Assembly: GCA_016926135.1 (NCBI GenBank) | Contig: JAFGPH010000100.1 | Coordinates: forward strand, 1-9,157 | Direction: 5' to 3' | DNA from: Deltaproteobacteria bacterium | Lineage (GTDB): Bacteria; Desulfobacterota; DSM-4660; Desulfatiglandales; HGW-15 | Length of the DNA: 9,157 bases | Shown here: positions 1 through 5,746 of the stretch, one piece after another | Numbering within the stretch: the stretch's first letter is position 1 | Layout of the letters: each line of letters opens with the position of its first letter | Translations under genes and position numbers: made by a program | The notes under the pieces: model-generated | What the model saw: the letters and a program-made list of their open reading frames with translations, nothing else | Told to the model about the DNA's origin: nothing | Database searches by the model: none

Positions 1-1211
1 AGCGCACCCTTGGGGAACTTCACCTGGGCGAGAGGGATGTTGACGATGTCGGAGGTCTCCAGGGCTTCGGCCTCGATGGCCTCGGCGTGCTCGCCCTTCA
101 GGGGAGCCACGGAGATGACCTTGCCCTTCCGGATGAACTGGAGGATGGCCCGTATGGCGGAGAGCCTGGAACTGACTACCGTGTCGATACCGATGGCGGA
201 AACCAGGGGTATGTAACTCAGCTTGTTGATGCGGGTAATGCTCTTCTTGGCGCCGAGGCTCTTACCCAGGAGCGAGATGAGGACATTGCTTTCCTCATCC
301 CCCGTGATGGAGACCATAAAGTCCGTATCCGCTATGTTCTCCTCCTGCAGAAGGTTGCGGTCTGTTCCGTCTCCATTGATGACGATGCCCTTCTCGAGCC
401 TTTCGGCCAGGGCGGCGCACCTCTGGGCGTCCTTGTCGATGATTTTGACGTGGAGCTTGGTCTGGTCCAGGGCTACGGCCAGGGCGGATCCCGTCTGGCC
501 CGCACCCACGATCATGACCCTCCTCAACTCCTTCTCTTCCATGTTGAAGAAACCCTGCCCGCGGGGGAGTTCCTCCCCCCGCACCACAAGGTAGACCAGG
601 TCATGGGCCCGGATGGTGTCCTGGCCATGGGGGATGAACACCTGGTCTCCCCGGACGATGGCACCCACAAGCACCTTCCCTTCCATCCCTTTGAAGGAGA
701 GGAGCTGACGTCCCGCGAAGGGCGAGTCAGGCTTGATAGTGATCCCGATCAGCTTGACCCTCCCGCCCACGAATTCGATTACGTCGGAGGCGCCCGGAAC
801 CATCATCAGGTTCCGTATGGTCTCCACCATCACCGATTCCGGGTTGATGATCTGATCAACGGCGAGGAGGTCCCGGCTGAAGAGCTCCTGTTCACTGAGG
901 TACTCGGGGCTGCGGACCCGGGCCACCTTCAGCACGTAATGGTTGAGATGACGGGCGAGCAGGCAGGCGATCAGGTTCACCTCATCACTGTCGGTGGCGG
1001 CGACCAGCATGTCCGCATCCTTGATTCCCGCCGCCCTGAGAATTTCGGGGCTGGTCCCGGAGCCCAGAAATGCCTGGACGTCCAGGTTCTCCGTAATCCG
1101 CTTGACCTTTTCCGGGTCCTTGTCGATGAGGCAGACGTCCTGATTTTCTTCGGAGAGCTTCTGGGCGATATGAAACCCAACCTCCCCGGCACCTACGATG
1201 ATGATCTTCAA
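1..1211 (-). CDS. trkA: Trk potassium transporter NAD-binding subunit TrkA (3' end cut by window)
   Basis: Peripheral cytoplasmic subunit that gates a Trk/Ktr K+ channel in response to bound nucleotide. 403 codons are visible of a family that is usually about 450-460 residues, so roughly the last 50 lie beyond the left edge. The protein has the duplicated RCK layout of TrkA: a first Rossmann fold begins KIIIVGAGEVG (G7, G9, G12), with acidic D30 at the end of strand 2 (CLID) for NAD binding. A TrkA_C-like segment follows around residues 140-225, then a second Rossmann fold at VMIVGAGQTG (G236, G238, G241) with VKIIDKD after it. The start is TTG, chosen because AGGAG lies 7 nt upstream and translation from it gives the complete first beta strand; no ATG is placed as well. 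It is divergent from rfaE1. The membrane partner TrkH is not in the window. Identification is confident; the exact transporter type is inferred. Confidence 0.95.
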   Translation of the reverse strand, partial: MKIIIVGAGEVGFHIAQKLSEENQDVCLIDKDPEKVKRITENLDVQAFLGSGTSPEILRAAGIKDADMLVAATDSDEVNLIACLLARHLNHYVLKVARVRSPEYLSEQELFSRDLLAVDQIINPESVMVETIRNLMMVPGASDVIEFVGGRVKLIGITIKPDSPFAGRQLLSFKGMEGKVLVGAIVRGDQVFIPHGQDTIRAHDLVYLVVRGEELPRGQGFFNMEEKELRRVMIVGAGQTGSALAVALDQTKLHVKIIDKDAQRCAALAERLEKGIVINGDGTDRNLLQEENIADTDFMVSITGDEESNVLISLLGKSLGAKKSITRINKLSYIPLVSAIGIDTVVSSRLSAIRAILQFIRKGKVISVAPLKGEHAEAIEAEALETSDIVNIPLAQVKFPKGA

Positions 1212-1218
1212 AGGATTA

Positions 1219-1224
1219 CTCCTG
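1219..1224 (-). promoter_or_regulatory. Shine-Dalgarno that fixes the TTG start of trkA
   Basis: On the minus strand the sequence reads CAGGAG, followed by 7 nt and then TTG at 1211-1209. This near-ideal ribosome binding site supports the non-ATG start and a protein that begins directly with the first Rossmann strand. Confidence 0.7.
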
Positions 1225-1243
1225 TATCGTGTGACGGTCAACT

Positions 1244-1270
1244 CTTATAGGAGAGGCCTTGAAAAGTCAA
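1244..1270 (-). promoter_or_regulatory. Candidate sigma-70 promoter for trkA
   Basis: On the minus strand TTGACT (1270-1265) and TATAAG (1249-1244) each match the -35/-10 consensus at 5 of 6 positions. The spacer is only 15 nt, shorter than the usual 17. Transcription would begin near 1237, giving a short leader of about 25 nt that contains the Shine-Dalgarno. The position fits; the short spacer limits confidence. Confidence 0.35.
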
Positions 1271-1295
1271 TGGTAAGAAGGCAGACTCATTTCAG

Positions 1296-1322
1296 TGGAC
1301 AAGCACCCGGGAGGATGATAAT
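1296..1322 (+). promoter_or_regulatory. Weak candidate promoter for rfaE1
   Basis: TGGACA (1296-1301) and GATAAT (1317-1322) are each 5 of 6 matches to the sigma-70 consensus but are separated by only 15 nt. It is the best plus-strand candidate in the trkA/rfaE1 gap. The remaining sequence to 1431 shows no strong signal and no convincing Shine-Dalgarno. Confidence 0.22.
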
Positions 1323-1431
1323 TTCTGCATTTATTTGTGAGAAACTCAGTACACCTTTCGCCCGGTATTCGTGAACGTATTTATGAAAAGGTGTGTTGAG
1401 TCCCCTGCTCGAGGTCAGAGAAACCCCGAAC

Positions 1432-2445
1432 ATGATACGAGAGATCGGTTCAGAGTACAACCCGGCAGACCTGATTCAGTACGTGGACAAGTTTCCCGAT
1501 ACGACCATCCTGGTGGTCGGGGATATCATCATGGATGAGTACATCTGGGGGCGGGTGAATCGCATCTCGCCCGAGGCGCCGGTGCCGGTCGTGGAGGTCC
1601 GAGAGGAGACCAAAATGCTGGGTGGCGCCGCCAACGTGGTCAACAACATCGCCTCCCTTGGGGGCAGGGCGATCCTGTGCGGGGCTATCGGAGAGGACGA
1701 GACGGGCAGGGCCATTCTGGGAAAGGTGCGAGATCTCGGGTTGGTGACCGAGGGAATCCTTGCCGAGGCCGATCGCCCCACGAGTATCAAGACGAGGATT
1801 GTAGCCCACCATCAGCAGGTGGTGCGATTTGACCGGGAGAGCCGGAGGGAGATCGGGCCGGGGTGCGTGAAGAGGCTTCTGGAATTCATCCGGGCGGTTC
1901 GTGACGGCATCCATGCCGTCATTGTGAGTGATTATGGGAAGGGGGTGGTTTCGGGAAACCTGATGAGAGGCTTGAGAGACCTGCTGGAAGGCTCGGGTGT
2001 GGTGATCGCCGTGGACCCCAAGACAGGCAACTTCGAGCACTATCGGGATGTGGAAGTGATTACCCCCAATCATCATGAGGCCGGTTCGTTCTGCAGAATC
2101 GAAATCGTGGACCAGGAGACTCTCCTGCGGGCGGGCATGCATATCCTGAGCGAGTTGGACTGCCGTTCCGTGCTCATTACCCAGGGGAAGGACGGCATGA
2201 CTCTTTTCGAGAAGGGAGGGGAGGTCAGCCATATTCCCACCGTGGCCAGGAAGGTGTTCGATGTAACGGGGGCAGGGGATACGGTGATCAGCACCTTTTG
2301 TCTCGGACTGGCTTCCGGTATGGATCTGAAGTCTGCAGCGATCATCTCCAATGTGGCGGCGGGCATCGTGGTGGGCGAGGTGGGTACCTCCACGGTGAGG
2401 GGCGCAGATCTCACGAGGGGGATCCGGGCAGCCCTACCCGGCTAG
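1432..2445 (+). CDS. rfaE1: D-glycero-beta-D-manno-heptose-7-phosphate kinase (HldE kinase domain, RfaE1)
   Basis: PfkB/ribokinase-family kinase that phosphorylates heptose 7-phosphate at C1 on the way to ADP-heptose for the LPS inner core. Numbered from the ATG at 1432 (337 aa), it shows ILVVGDIIMDEY near residue 26, the HldE signature RISPEAPVPVV (45-55), the substrate-binding GGAANVVNN (64-72), DYGKG (167-171) and the ATP/catalytic motif DVTGAGDT (277-284), whose D283 is the expected catalytic base. GEVGTSTV near the C-terminus also matches HldE. The E. coli protein is bifunctional, about 477 aa; this one ends after the kinase domain, so the adenylyltransferase must be encoded elsewhere. 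An in-frame GTG at 1393 would add 13 residues, but neither start has a good Shine-Dalgarno; the ATG was preferred because the 27 residues before the first strand suit stand-alone RfaE1 proteins. It is divergent from trkA and separated from DUF4416 by 189 nt. Confidence 0.94.
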   Translation: MIREIGSEYNPADLIQYVDKFPDTTILVVGDIIMDEYIWGRVNRISPEAPVPVVEVREETKMLGGAANVVNNIASLGGRAILCGAIGEDETGRAILGKVRDLGLVTEGILAEADRPTSIKTRIVAHHQQVVRFDRESRREIGPGCVKRLLEFIRAVRDGIHAVIVSDYGKGVVSGNLMRGLRDLLEGSGVVIAVDPKTGNFEHYRDVEVITPNHHEAGSFCRIEIVDQETLLRAGMHILSELDCRSVLITQGKDGMTLFEKGGEVSHIPTVARKVFDVTGAGDTVISTFCLGLASGMDLKSAAIISNVAAGIVVGEVGTSTVRGADLTRGIRAALPG

Positions 2446-2448
2446 TGC

Positions 2449-2584
2449 GGTGTCTCAACGTCATCGTTACAAAGGTGCCGTGGCCTCATAGGATATAGTC
2501 CTGAGCGACCACCCCCCGACCGCCCTGAGAAGAGGATGGCGTTGTAAGTGTTCCGTTGAGATACCTCCTGTCCGTTGAGGTGCC
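2449..2584 (+). promoter_or_regulatory. Candidate structured RNA / leader between rfaE1 and DUF4416
   Basis: The non-coding gap starts 3 nt after the rfaE1 stop and can fold into nested helices. P1: GGTGTCTCAACG (2449-2460) with CGTTGAGATACC (2554-2565), 12 consecutive pairs including one G-U. P2: TTACAA (2467-2472) with TTGTAA (2542-2547). P3: GTGG-CTCA-GGA (2480-2493, TA bulge) with TCC-TGAG-CCAC (2499-2512), loop TATAG. P4: CGCC (2521-2524) with GGCG (2538-2541). Together they resemble a closed multi-branch element. A second near-copy of the 3' arm (2573-2584) can also pair with 2449-2460. No known riboswitch consensus is recognisable and there is no U-tract. It could be a cis-regulatory leader, a small RNA, an operator with repeated CGTTGAG sites, or a small dispersed repeat. 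Folding was judged by eye only. Confidence 0.35.
2552..2584 (+). repeat. Short direct repeat, two units with 19-bp period
   Basis: TCCGTTGAGATACC (2552-2565) and TCCGTTGAGGTGCC (2571-2584) differ at two positions, both A/G transitions. Both are complementary, with wobble pairs, to GGTGTCTCAACG at 2449-2460. They could be alternative partners in an RNA switch or repeated protein-binding sites. Confidence 0.6.
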
Positions 2585-2592
2585 CCGCAAAG

Positions 2593-2612
2593 GGAGAGGA
2601 AAGCTCCTCTTC
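2593..2612 (+). promoter_or_regulatory. Small hairpin in the DUF4416 leader
   Basis: GGAGAGGA (2593-2600) can pair with TCCTCTTC (2605-2612) around the loop AAGC, with one G-U pair. It contains the only strong purine-rich tract upstream of the DUF4416 start (2635), but this lies more than 20 nt away, too far for a normal Shine-Dalgarno. No T-run follows, so it is not an intrinsic terminator. Confidence 0.3.
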
Positions 2613-2634
2613 TGCTGTTACGGATGTCATTCCC

Positions 2635-3201
2635 ATGAGTCAGCCCACTGAACCGGAGGATGTGAAACTCATCTCCAGTCTCTTTTCGCCCCTGGAAGAG
2701 CGGATCGAGAAGGGGATAGGGGAACTGGAGGAGATCTTCGGGCCCACCGACTGGGTGAGCCCTGCGCTCTTCTTTGATCGAACCAGGTATTACGAAAGGG
2801 AAATGGGATGGCCCCTTCACCGTCGCTTCGTTTCTTTCCGGAAGCTCATCCGACCCGAGTTCCTCGTGGAGGCCAAGGTGATGACCAATGCCCTGGAGGA
2901 GAGATCCGTTCAGCAGGGGCGACGGCAGGTCAATATCGACCCCGGCTATGTGTCCCTCGAAAGATTGGTGCTGGCTACAGGGAAGAACTACACCCACAGG
3001 GTGTACCTCTCCCGGGGGATCTACGCCGACCTGACCCTTGTGTTTCGGCGGGGAACCTTCAGGGCACTTGAATGGACGTACCGGGACTATGCCTTACCCG
3101 AAACGATTTCCATGTTCAACCACATGCGCAGGAGATACAAGGATCAGCTCAGGGGACTGGAGGGCGGTGATCCGGAGGAGGCAAGGAGACCCACGTGCTA
3201 A
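2635..3201 (+). CDS. DUF4416 family protein (function unknown)
   Basis: A 188-residue soluble protein recognised as DUF4416 by pattern. The opening MSQPTEPEDVKLISSLF resembles the family's usual start. Other conserved-looking blocks are YYEREMGWPLHRRFVSF (52-68), VNIDPGYVSLERLVLATGK (99-117) and HRVYLSRGIYADLTL (121-135). There is no signal peptide or membrane segment, and no catalytic motif I can name. The ATG at 2635 was chosen over an in-frame TTG at 2575 because the family start falls there and the extra 20 residues look like leader sequence; its Shine-Dalgarno is weak. Its last 7 nt overlap yicC, so the two are probably translationally coupled, which hints at a shared role in RNA metabolism, but that is inference. 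The long structured gap in front suggests its own control point. Confidence 0.85.
   Translation: MSQPTEPEDVKLISSLFSPLEERIEKGIGELEEIFGPTDWVSPALFFDRTRYYEREMGWPLHRRFVSFRKLIRPEFLVEAKVMTNALEERSVQQGRRQVNIDPGYVSLERLVLATGKNYTHRVYLSRGIYADLTLVFRRGTFRALEWTYRDYALPETISMFNHMRRRYKDQLRGLEGGDPEEARRPTC
3183..3188 (+). promoter_or_regulatory. Shine-Dalgarno supporting the GTG start of yicC
   Basis: AAGGAG lies 6 nt before GTG at 3195, inside the 3' end of the DUF4416 gene. It supports the start that gives [10 protein letters not shown], matching the usual M(I/L)RSMTGYGR of YicC proteins. Confidence 0.7.
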
Positions 3202-4076
3202 GGAGTATGACAGGATACGGCAGGGGCGAATCGACACTGGGAGACAGGACCGTCATGGCAGAGATCAAGTCGGTGAACAACCGCTACAGGGACATCATCG
3301 TACGGTTGCCCAAGACCCTTCAGTCGCTGGAAGACGAGGTGAGGTCCAGGGTGGCCTCCAGGATGAGAAGGGGTCGGGTGGAGGTCCTTGTGCAGTTCAA
3401 CCGAAGGAACGGCCAGACCGAATATGCCCTGGATCTCAACCTCCCCCTCGCTAGGTCCTACTATCAGATCCTCAGAAGGGTCTGCGAGGAATTCGGGCTG
3501 GAAGGGGAGATCAGGGCTGAGGAACTCTGCCAGATGCGGGACGTGATTGCCTACAAACCCGAAGAGGAGAACATGGAAGAGGTCGGGGCCGGGCTCAGGG
3601 TGGCCGTGGATAAGGCTCTCGATTCCTGGGATACGATGCGGCTCCACGAGGGAAAGGTCATCGAAGAAGACCTCGCCATGCGGCTTGGGAACATCAGCGA
3701 GCATGTGGATCGGATCGAAGAGATATCTCCCCTGGTGCTGGAGGAGTACAGGAAGAGACTCAGGGATAAGGTCAGCCAGATGCTTCCGGGCAGGGACGTG
3801 GATGAGGGCCTGCTTGCCCAGGAGGTGGTCTTCTTCTCAGATCGATCCGATATCACGGAGGAGATCGTGCGGGCCAAGAGCCATCTGGCGCAGTTTCGAA
3901 AGGCCCTGACGCTAGATGATGCCCTCGGTCGGAAGCTGGATTTTCTCACCCAGGAGATTCACAGGGAAGTCAACACCATGAGTTCAAAGGCCTCGGTAGC
4001 CTCCATTTCGGCAACGACCGTTGACATCAAGGTCGAAATAGAAAAGATGAGGGAACAGATCCAGAACGTGGAATGA
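3195..4076 (+). CDS. yicC: YicC/YloC family endoribonuclease
   Basis: A 293-residue protein of the YicC/YloC family. E. coli and Bacillus members have been reported as endoribonucleases, with E. coli YicC linked to decay of the small RNA RyhB. The match is end to end: [13 protein letters not shown] at the N-terminus, [12 protein letters not shown] (23-34), EGKVIEEDL (152-160), [18 protein letters not shown] (213-230), [22 protein letters not shown] (245-266) and the C-terminal [15 protein letters not shown] (279-293). These correspond to the YicC N-terminal domain followed by DUF1732. The start is GTG at 3195, supported by AAGGAG 6 nt upstream. It overlaps DUF4416 by 7 nt, and its stop lies 14 nt before the remA-like start. 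Sitting ahead of remA-like and gmk genes is a known arrangement across several bacterial groups. No residue needed for function appears missing, though the catalytic residues are not settled enough for me to name. Confidence 0.95.
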   Translation: MLRSMTGYGRGESTLGDRTVMAEIKSVNNRYRDIIVRLPKTLQSLEDEVRSRVASRMRRGRVEVLVQFNRRNGQTEYALDLNLPLARSYYQILRRVCEEFGLEGEIRAEELCQMRDVIAYKPEEENMEEVGAGLRVAVDKALDSWDTMRLHEGKVIEEDLAMRLGNISEHVDRIEEISPLVLEEYRKRLRDKVSQMLPGRDVDEGLLAQEVVFFSDRSDITEEIVRAKSHLAQFRKALTLDDALGRKLDFLTQEIHREVNTMSSKASVASISATTVDIKVEIEKMREQIQNVE

Positions 4077-4082
4077 AAGGAG
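4076..4082 (+). promoter_or_regulatory. Shine-Dalgarno that selects the remA start
   Basis: AAAGGAG ends 8 nt before ATG 4091. It overlaps the last base of the yicC stop and follows an alternative ATG (4073) that overlaps that stop. The good spacing, and homologues that begin M-x-x-K-L-I/V-N-I-G-F-G, favour 4091. Confidence 0.65.
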
Positions 4083-4090
4083 AGAGGGGT

Positions 4091-4363
4091 ATGGGGACGA
4101 AACTCGTGAATATCGGTTTTGGGAATTCCGTGGTGTCCAGACGAGTCGTCGCCATTGTCTCGCCGAGTGCGGCCCCCATCAGGCGTTTGCGAGAGGAGGC
4201 CCGAGAGGAGAAGAGACTGATCGATGCCACCCAGGGAAGAAAGACGAGATCGGTCATCGTCACCGACAGCAACCATGTGATCCTTTCAGCCATCCAGTCC
4301 GAAACGATCGCTCAGAGATTCAGCCCCGATTGCACACTCAGCAAGGAAGACGTGGAAGAGTAG
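4091..4363 (+). CDS. remA: RemA-like DNA-binding regulator (DUF370/YlzA family)
   Basis: A 90-residue protein that aligns by eye along its length with Bacillus subtilis RemA, the activator of biofilm matrix genes, which forms oligomeric rings that bind DNA through arginines. Visible family blocks are [12 protein letters not shown] (4-15), [16 protein letters not shown] (22-37), [25 protein letters not shown] (43-67) and ETIAQR (71-76). R18, P29, R50 and R53, positions implicated in RemA function or DNA contact, are all present. The ATG at 4073 would add 6 residues and give an ATGA overlap with yicC; 4091 is preferred for its Shine-Dalgarno and family start. The gene lies between yicC and gmk, with only 2 nt between its stop and the gmk start. 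The regulon in this organism is unknown; matrix control cannot be assumed. Confidence 0.9.
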   Translation: MGTKLVNIGFGNSVVSRRVVAIVSPSAAPIRRLREEAREEKRLIDATQGRKTRSVIVTDSNHVILSAIQSETIAQRFSPDCTLSKEDVEE

Positions 4364-4365
4364 AC

Positions 4366-4971
4366 ATGGCCGGCCAGATCTTCGTGGTTTCGGGGCCTTC
4401 CGGAGCGGGTAAATCCACCCTCATCCGGCTGGTCATGGAAGGGGTGAGGGACCTGGGGTATTCCATTTCCCACACAACCCGGGCCCCGAGAGAAAATGAG
4501 GTGGACGGTCTACACTACCACTTTGTGGATAGGGATACCTTCCAGGCCATGATCCGGAAAGGCGACCTCCTGGAGTGGGCGGAGGTTTACGCTGATCTTT
4601 ACGGCACGTCCTTTTCCAGCGTTCGATCGCAGGTGGAACGGGGCATGGATGTCATCATGGACGTGGACGTCCAGGGTGCCCGGAACATCAGGCAGGGCAT
4701 GAAGGATTGTGTCCTTGTCTTCCTGCTGCCGCCTTCCCTGCAGGTGCTTGAGGAGCGGCTCAGGGCGAGGGCAACGGACAGTGAGGATGCGCTCCGCAAG
4801 AGAATGCAAAAGGCACTCCAGGAGATCTGCGAGTGCCTGCGTTATGACTACCTTGTATTCAACGACGATCTCTACGAGGCGGTGGAAGCCGTCCGGTCGA
4901 TCGTCCTTTCCGAGCGGCATCGCACCGATCGCCAGACATCAAAGGTGAGAGAGACCTTCCGGATCGCCTGA
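4366..4971 (+). CDS. gmk: Guanylate kinase
   Basis: Phosphorylates GMP to GDP with ATP, an essential cytosolic step in GTP and dGTP supply. The 201-residue length is typical. The P-loop GPSGAGKST covers residues 10-18 with K16. The GMP-binding region has SHTTRAPR (35-42), GLHYHF (48-53), E70 and YGTS (79-82). DVDVQGA (99-105) is the usual family block, and the lid region RARATDSEDALRKRM (133-147) supplies arginines for the phosphates. The start is ATG at 4366, 2 nt after the remA-like stop; an in-frame TTG at 4330 would only extend into the upstream gene and lacks family support. In many proteobacteria rpoZ (RNA polymerase omega) follows gmk; here rlmB follows after a single base instead. The C-terminal tail (RHRTDRQTSKVRETF) is basic and less conserved. 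Confidence 0.97.
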   Translation: MAGQIFVVSGPSGAGKSTLIRLVMEGVRDLGYSISHTTRAPRENEVDGLHYHFVDRDTFQAMIRKGDLLEWAEVYADLYGTSFSSVRSQVERGMDVIMDVDVQGARNIRQGMKDCVLVFLLPPSLQVLEERLRARATDSEDALRKRMQKALQEICECLRYDYLVFNDDLYEAVEAVRSIVLSERHRTDRQTSKVRETFRIA

Positions 4972-4972
4972 G

Positions 4973-5746
4973 ATGGCCCATCCATCACCACCTCGAAAAC
5001 CGACCCCCTTATTTCTGCCCGGCTTTCACGCCGTCCACGAGGCCCTTGTCTCCGGCCGCATCAGGATCATGGAGATCTGGCTGAGGGAAGTCAGGGCGGG
5101 AAACAGAATGGAAGATCTTCGGGGGCTTGCTGAGAAGAAGAGGATCCCCGTCCTTTACAAGAGGGGTGATGACATGGACGAGCTGCTGCCCGGCCTCGCC
5201 CACCAGGGGGTGGTTGCCTTGACGGGCGGGTTCCTTTACTCCGACCTCGAAGAGATCATGGACAAGGCCCTGAGAGGCCCTGGAGGAGCCCTGGTCCTGG
5301 CGGCGGATCATATCACCGATGTGGGGAATCTGGGCGCCCTGGTGCGAACAGGCGCCTTTTTCGGGGCCCATGGCCTCATCCTGCCCAAGGACCGCTCCGC
5401 TGCCATGTCTGCCGGGGTCATGAAGCGGTCTTCGGGCGCCTTTGTCCACCTGCCCGTTTCAAGGGTGGTCAATCTCGGAAGGGCCCTGGATCGGATGGCC
5501 GAGAGGGGATTCTGGGTCATCGGCACGGCAGGAGAAAGCCAGGAAACCCTGTACCGTTTCGACTGGAGGCGGCACCTTGTCCTGGTACTGGGAAGTGAGG
5601 AGAAGGGATTGAGTCCCAACATAAGACGGAAGTGCCAGCACATGGTGAGCATCCCCGGATGCGGGAAGGTGGAATCCCTGAACGTCGCTGTCGCCGCCGG
5701 CGTCATCCTCACCGAGATCGCCCGTCAGAGGAAGGGCGGGGGCTGA
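4973..5746 (+). CDS. rlmB: 23S rRNA 2'-O-ribose methyltransferase RlmB (TrmH/SpoU family)
   Basis: SPOUT-class SAM-dependent methyltransferase; RlmB methylates the 2'-O of G2251 in the peptidyl-transferase P loop of 23S rRNA. Of 257 residues, about 13-85 form the substrate-binding domain (FLPGFHAVHEAL at the start, LAHQGVVAL at its end). The catalytic SpoU domain shows motif 1 ITDVGNLGALVRTGAFFGAHG (114-134, with N119 and presumed catalytic R125), KDRSA (139-143), motif 2 LVLGSEEKGLS (204-214) and motif 3 SIPGCGKVESLNVAVAAG (226-243), which forms the SAM-binding knot. The closest resemblance is E. coli RlmB (PKDRSA, GTAGE, SIP..G.V.SLNV.VA), but another guanosine 2'-O-methyltransferase of the family is possible. 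It starts one base after the gmk stop with a poor Shine-Dalgarno, suggesting translational coupling. Its last 38 nt overlap the 3' end of the convergent maf gene. Confidence 0.9.
   Translation: MAHPSPPRKPTPLFLPGFHAVHEALVSGRIRIMEIWLREVRAGNRMEDLRGLAEKKRIPVLYKRGDDMDELLPGLAHQGVVALTGGFLYSDLEEIMDKALRGPGGALVLAADHITDVGNLGALVRTGAFFGAHGLILPKDRSAAMSAGVMKRSSGAFVHLPVSRVVNLGRALDRMAERGFWVIGTAGESQETLYRFDWRRHLVLVLGSEEKGLSPNIRRKCQHMVSIPGCGKVESLNVAVAAGVILTEIARQRKGGG

Noticed and set aside
87..1250. 387-codon open frame on the plus strand
   Set aside because: It lies antisense to trkA, whose minus-strand translation is a clear two-domain TrkA. The plus-strand product is low-complexity (rich in H, D, G, P) and resembles no family.
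1338..1348. TGAG-AAA-CTCA dyad in the trkA/rfaE1 gap
   Set aside because: Four-base arms are expected by chance; there is nothing to link it to a known regulator.
1450..2232. 260-codon open frame on the minus strand
   Set aside because: Antisense to the well-conserved rfaE1 kinase; the product is rich in His and Pro with no recognisable domain, as expected from GC-rich antisense frames.
2521..2541. CTGAGA inside a hairpin, reminiscent of a TPP riboswitch
   Set aside because: The other essential TPP element (the ACCTGATCTGG...TAATACCAGCG block) is absent, and the downstream genes have no link to thiamine.
2575..2634. TTG start extending DUF4416 by 20 residues
   Set aside because: No Shine-Dalgarno, overlaps the repeat unit, and family members begin at the position of ATG 2635.
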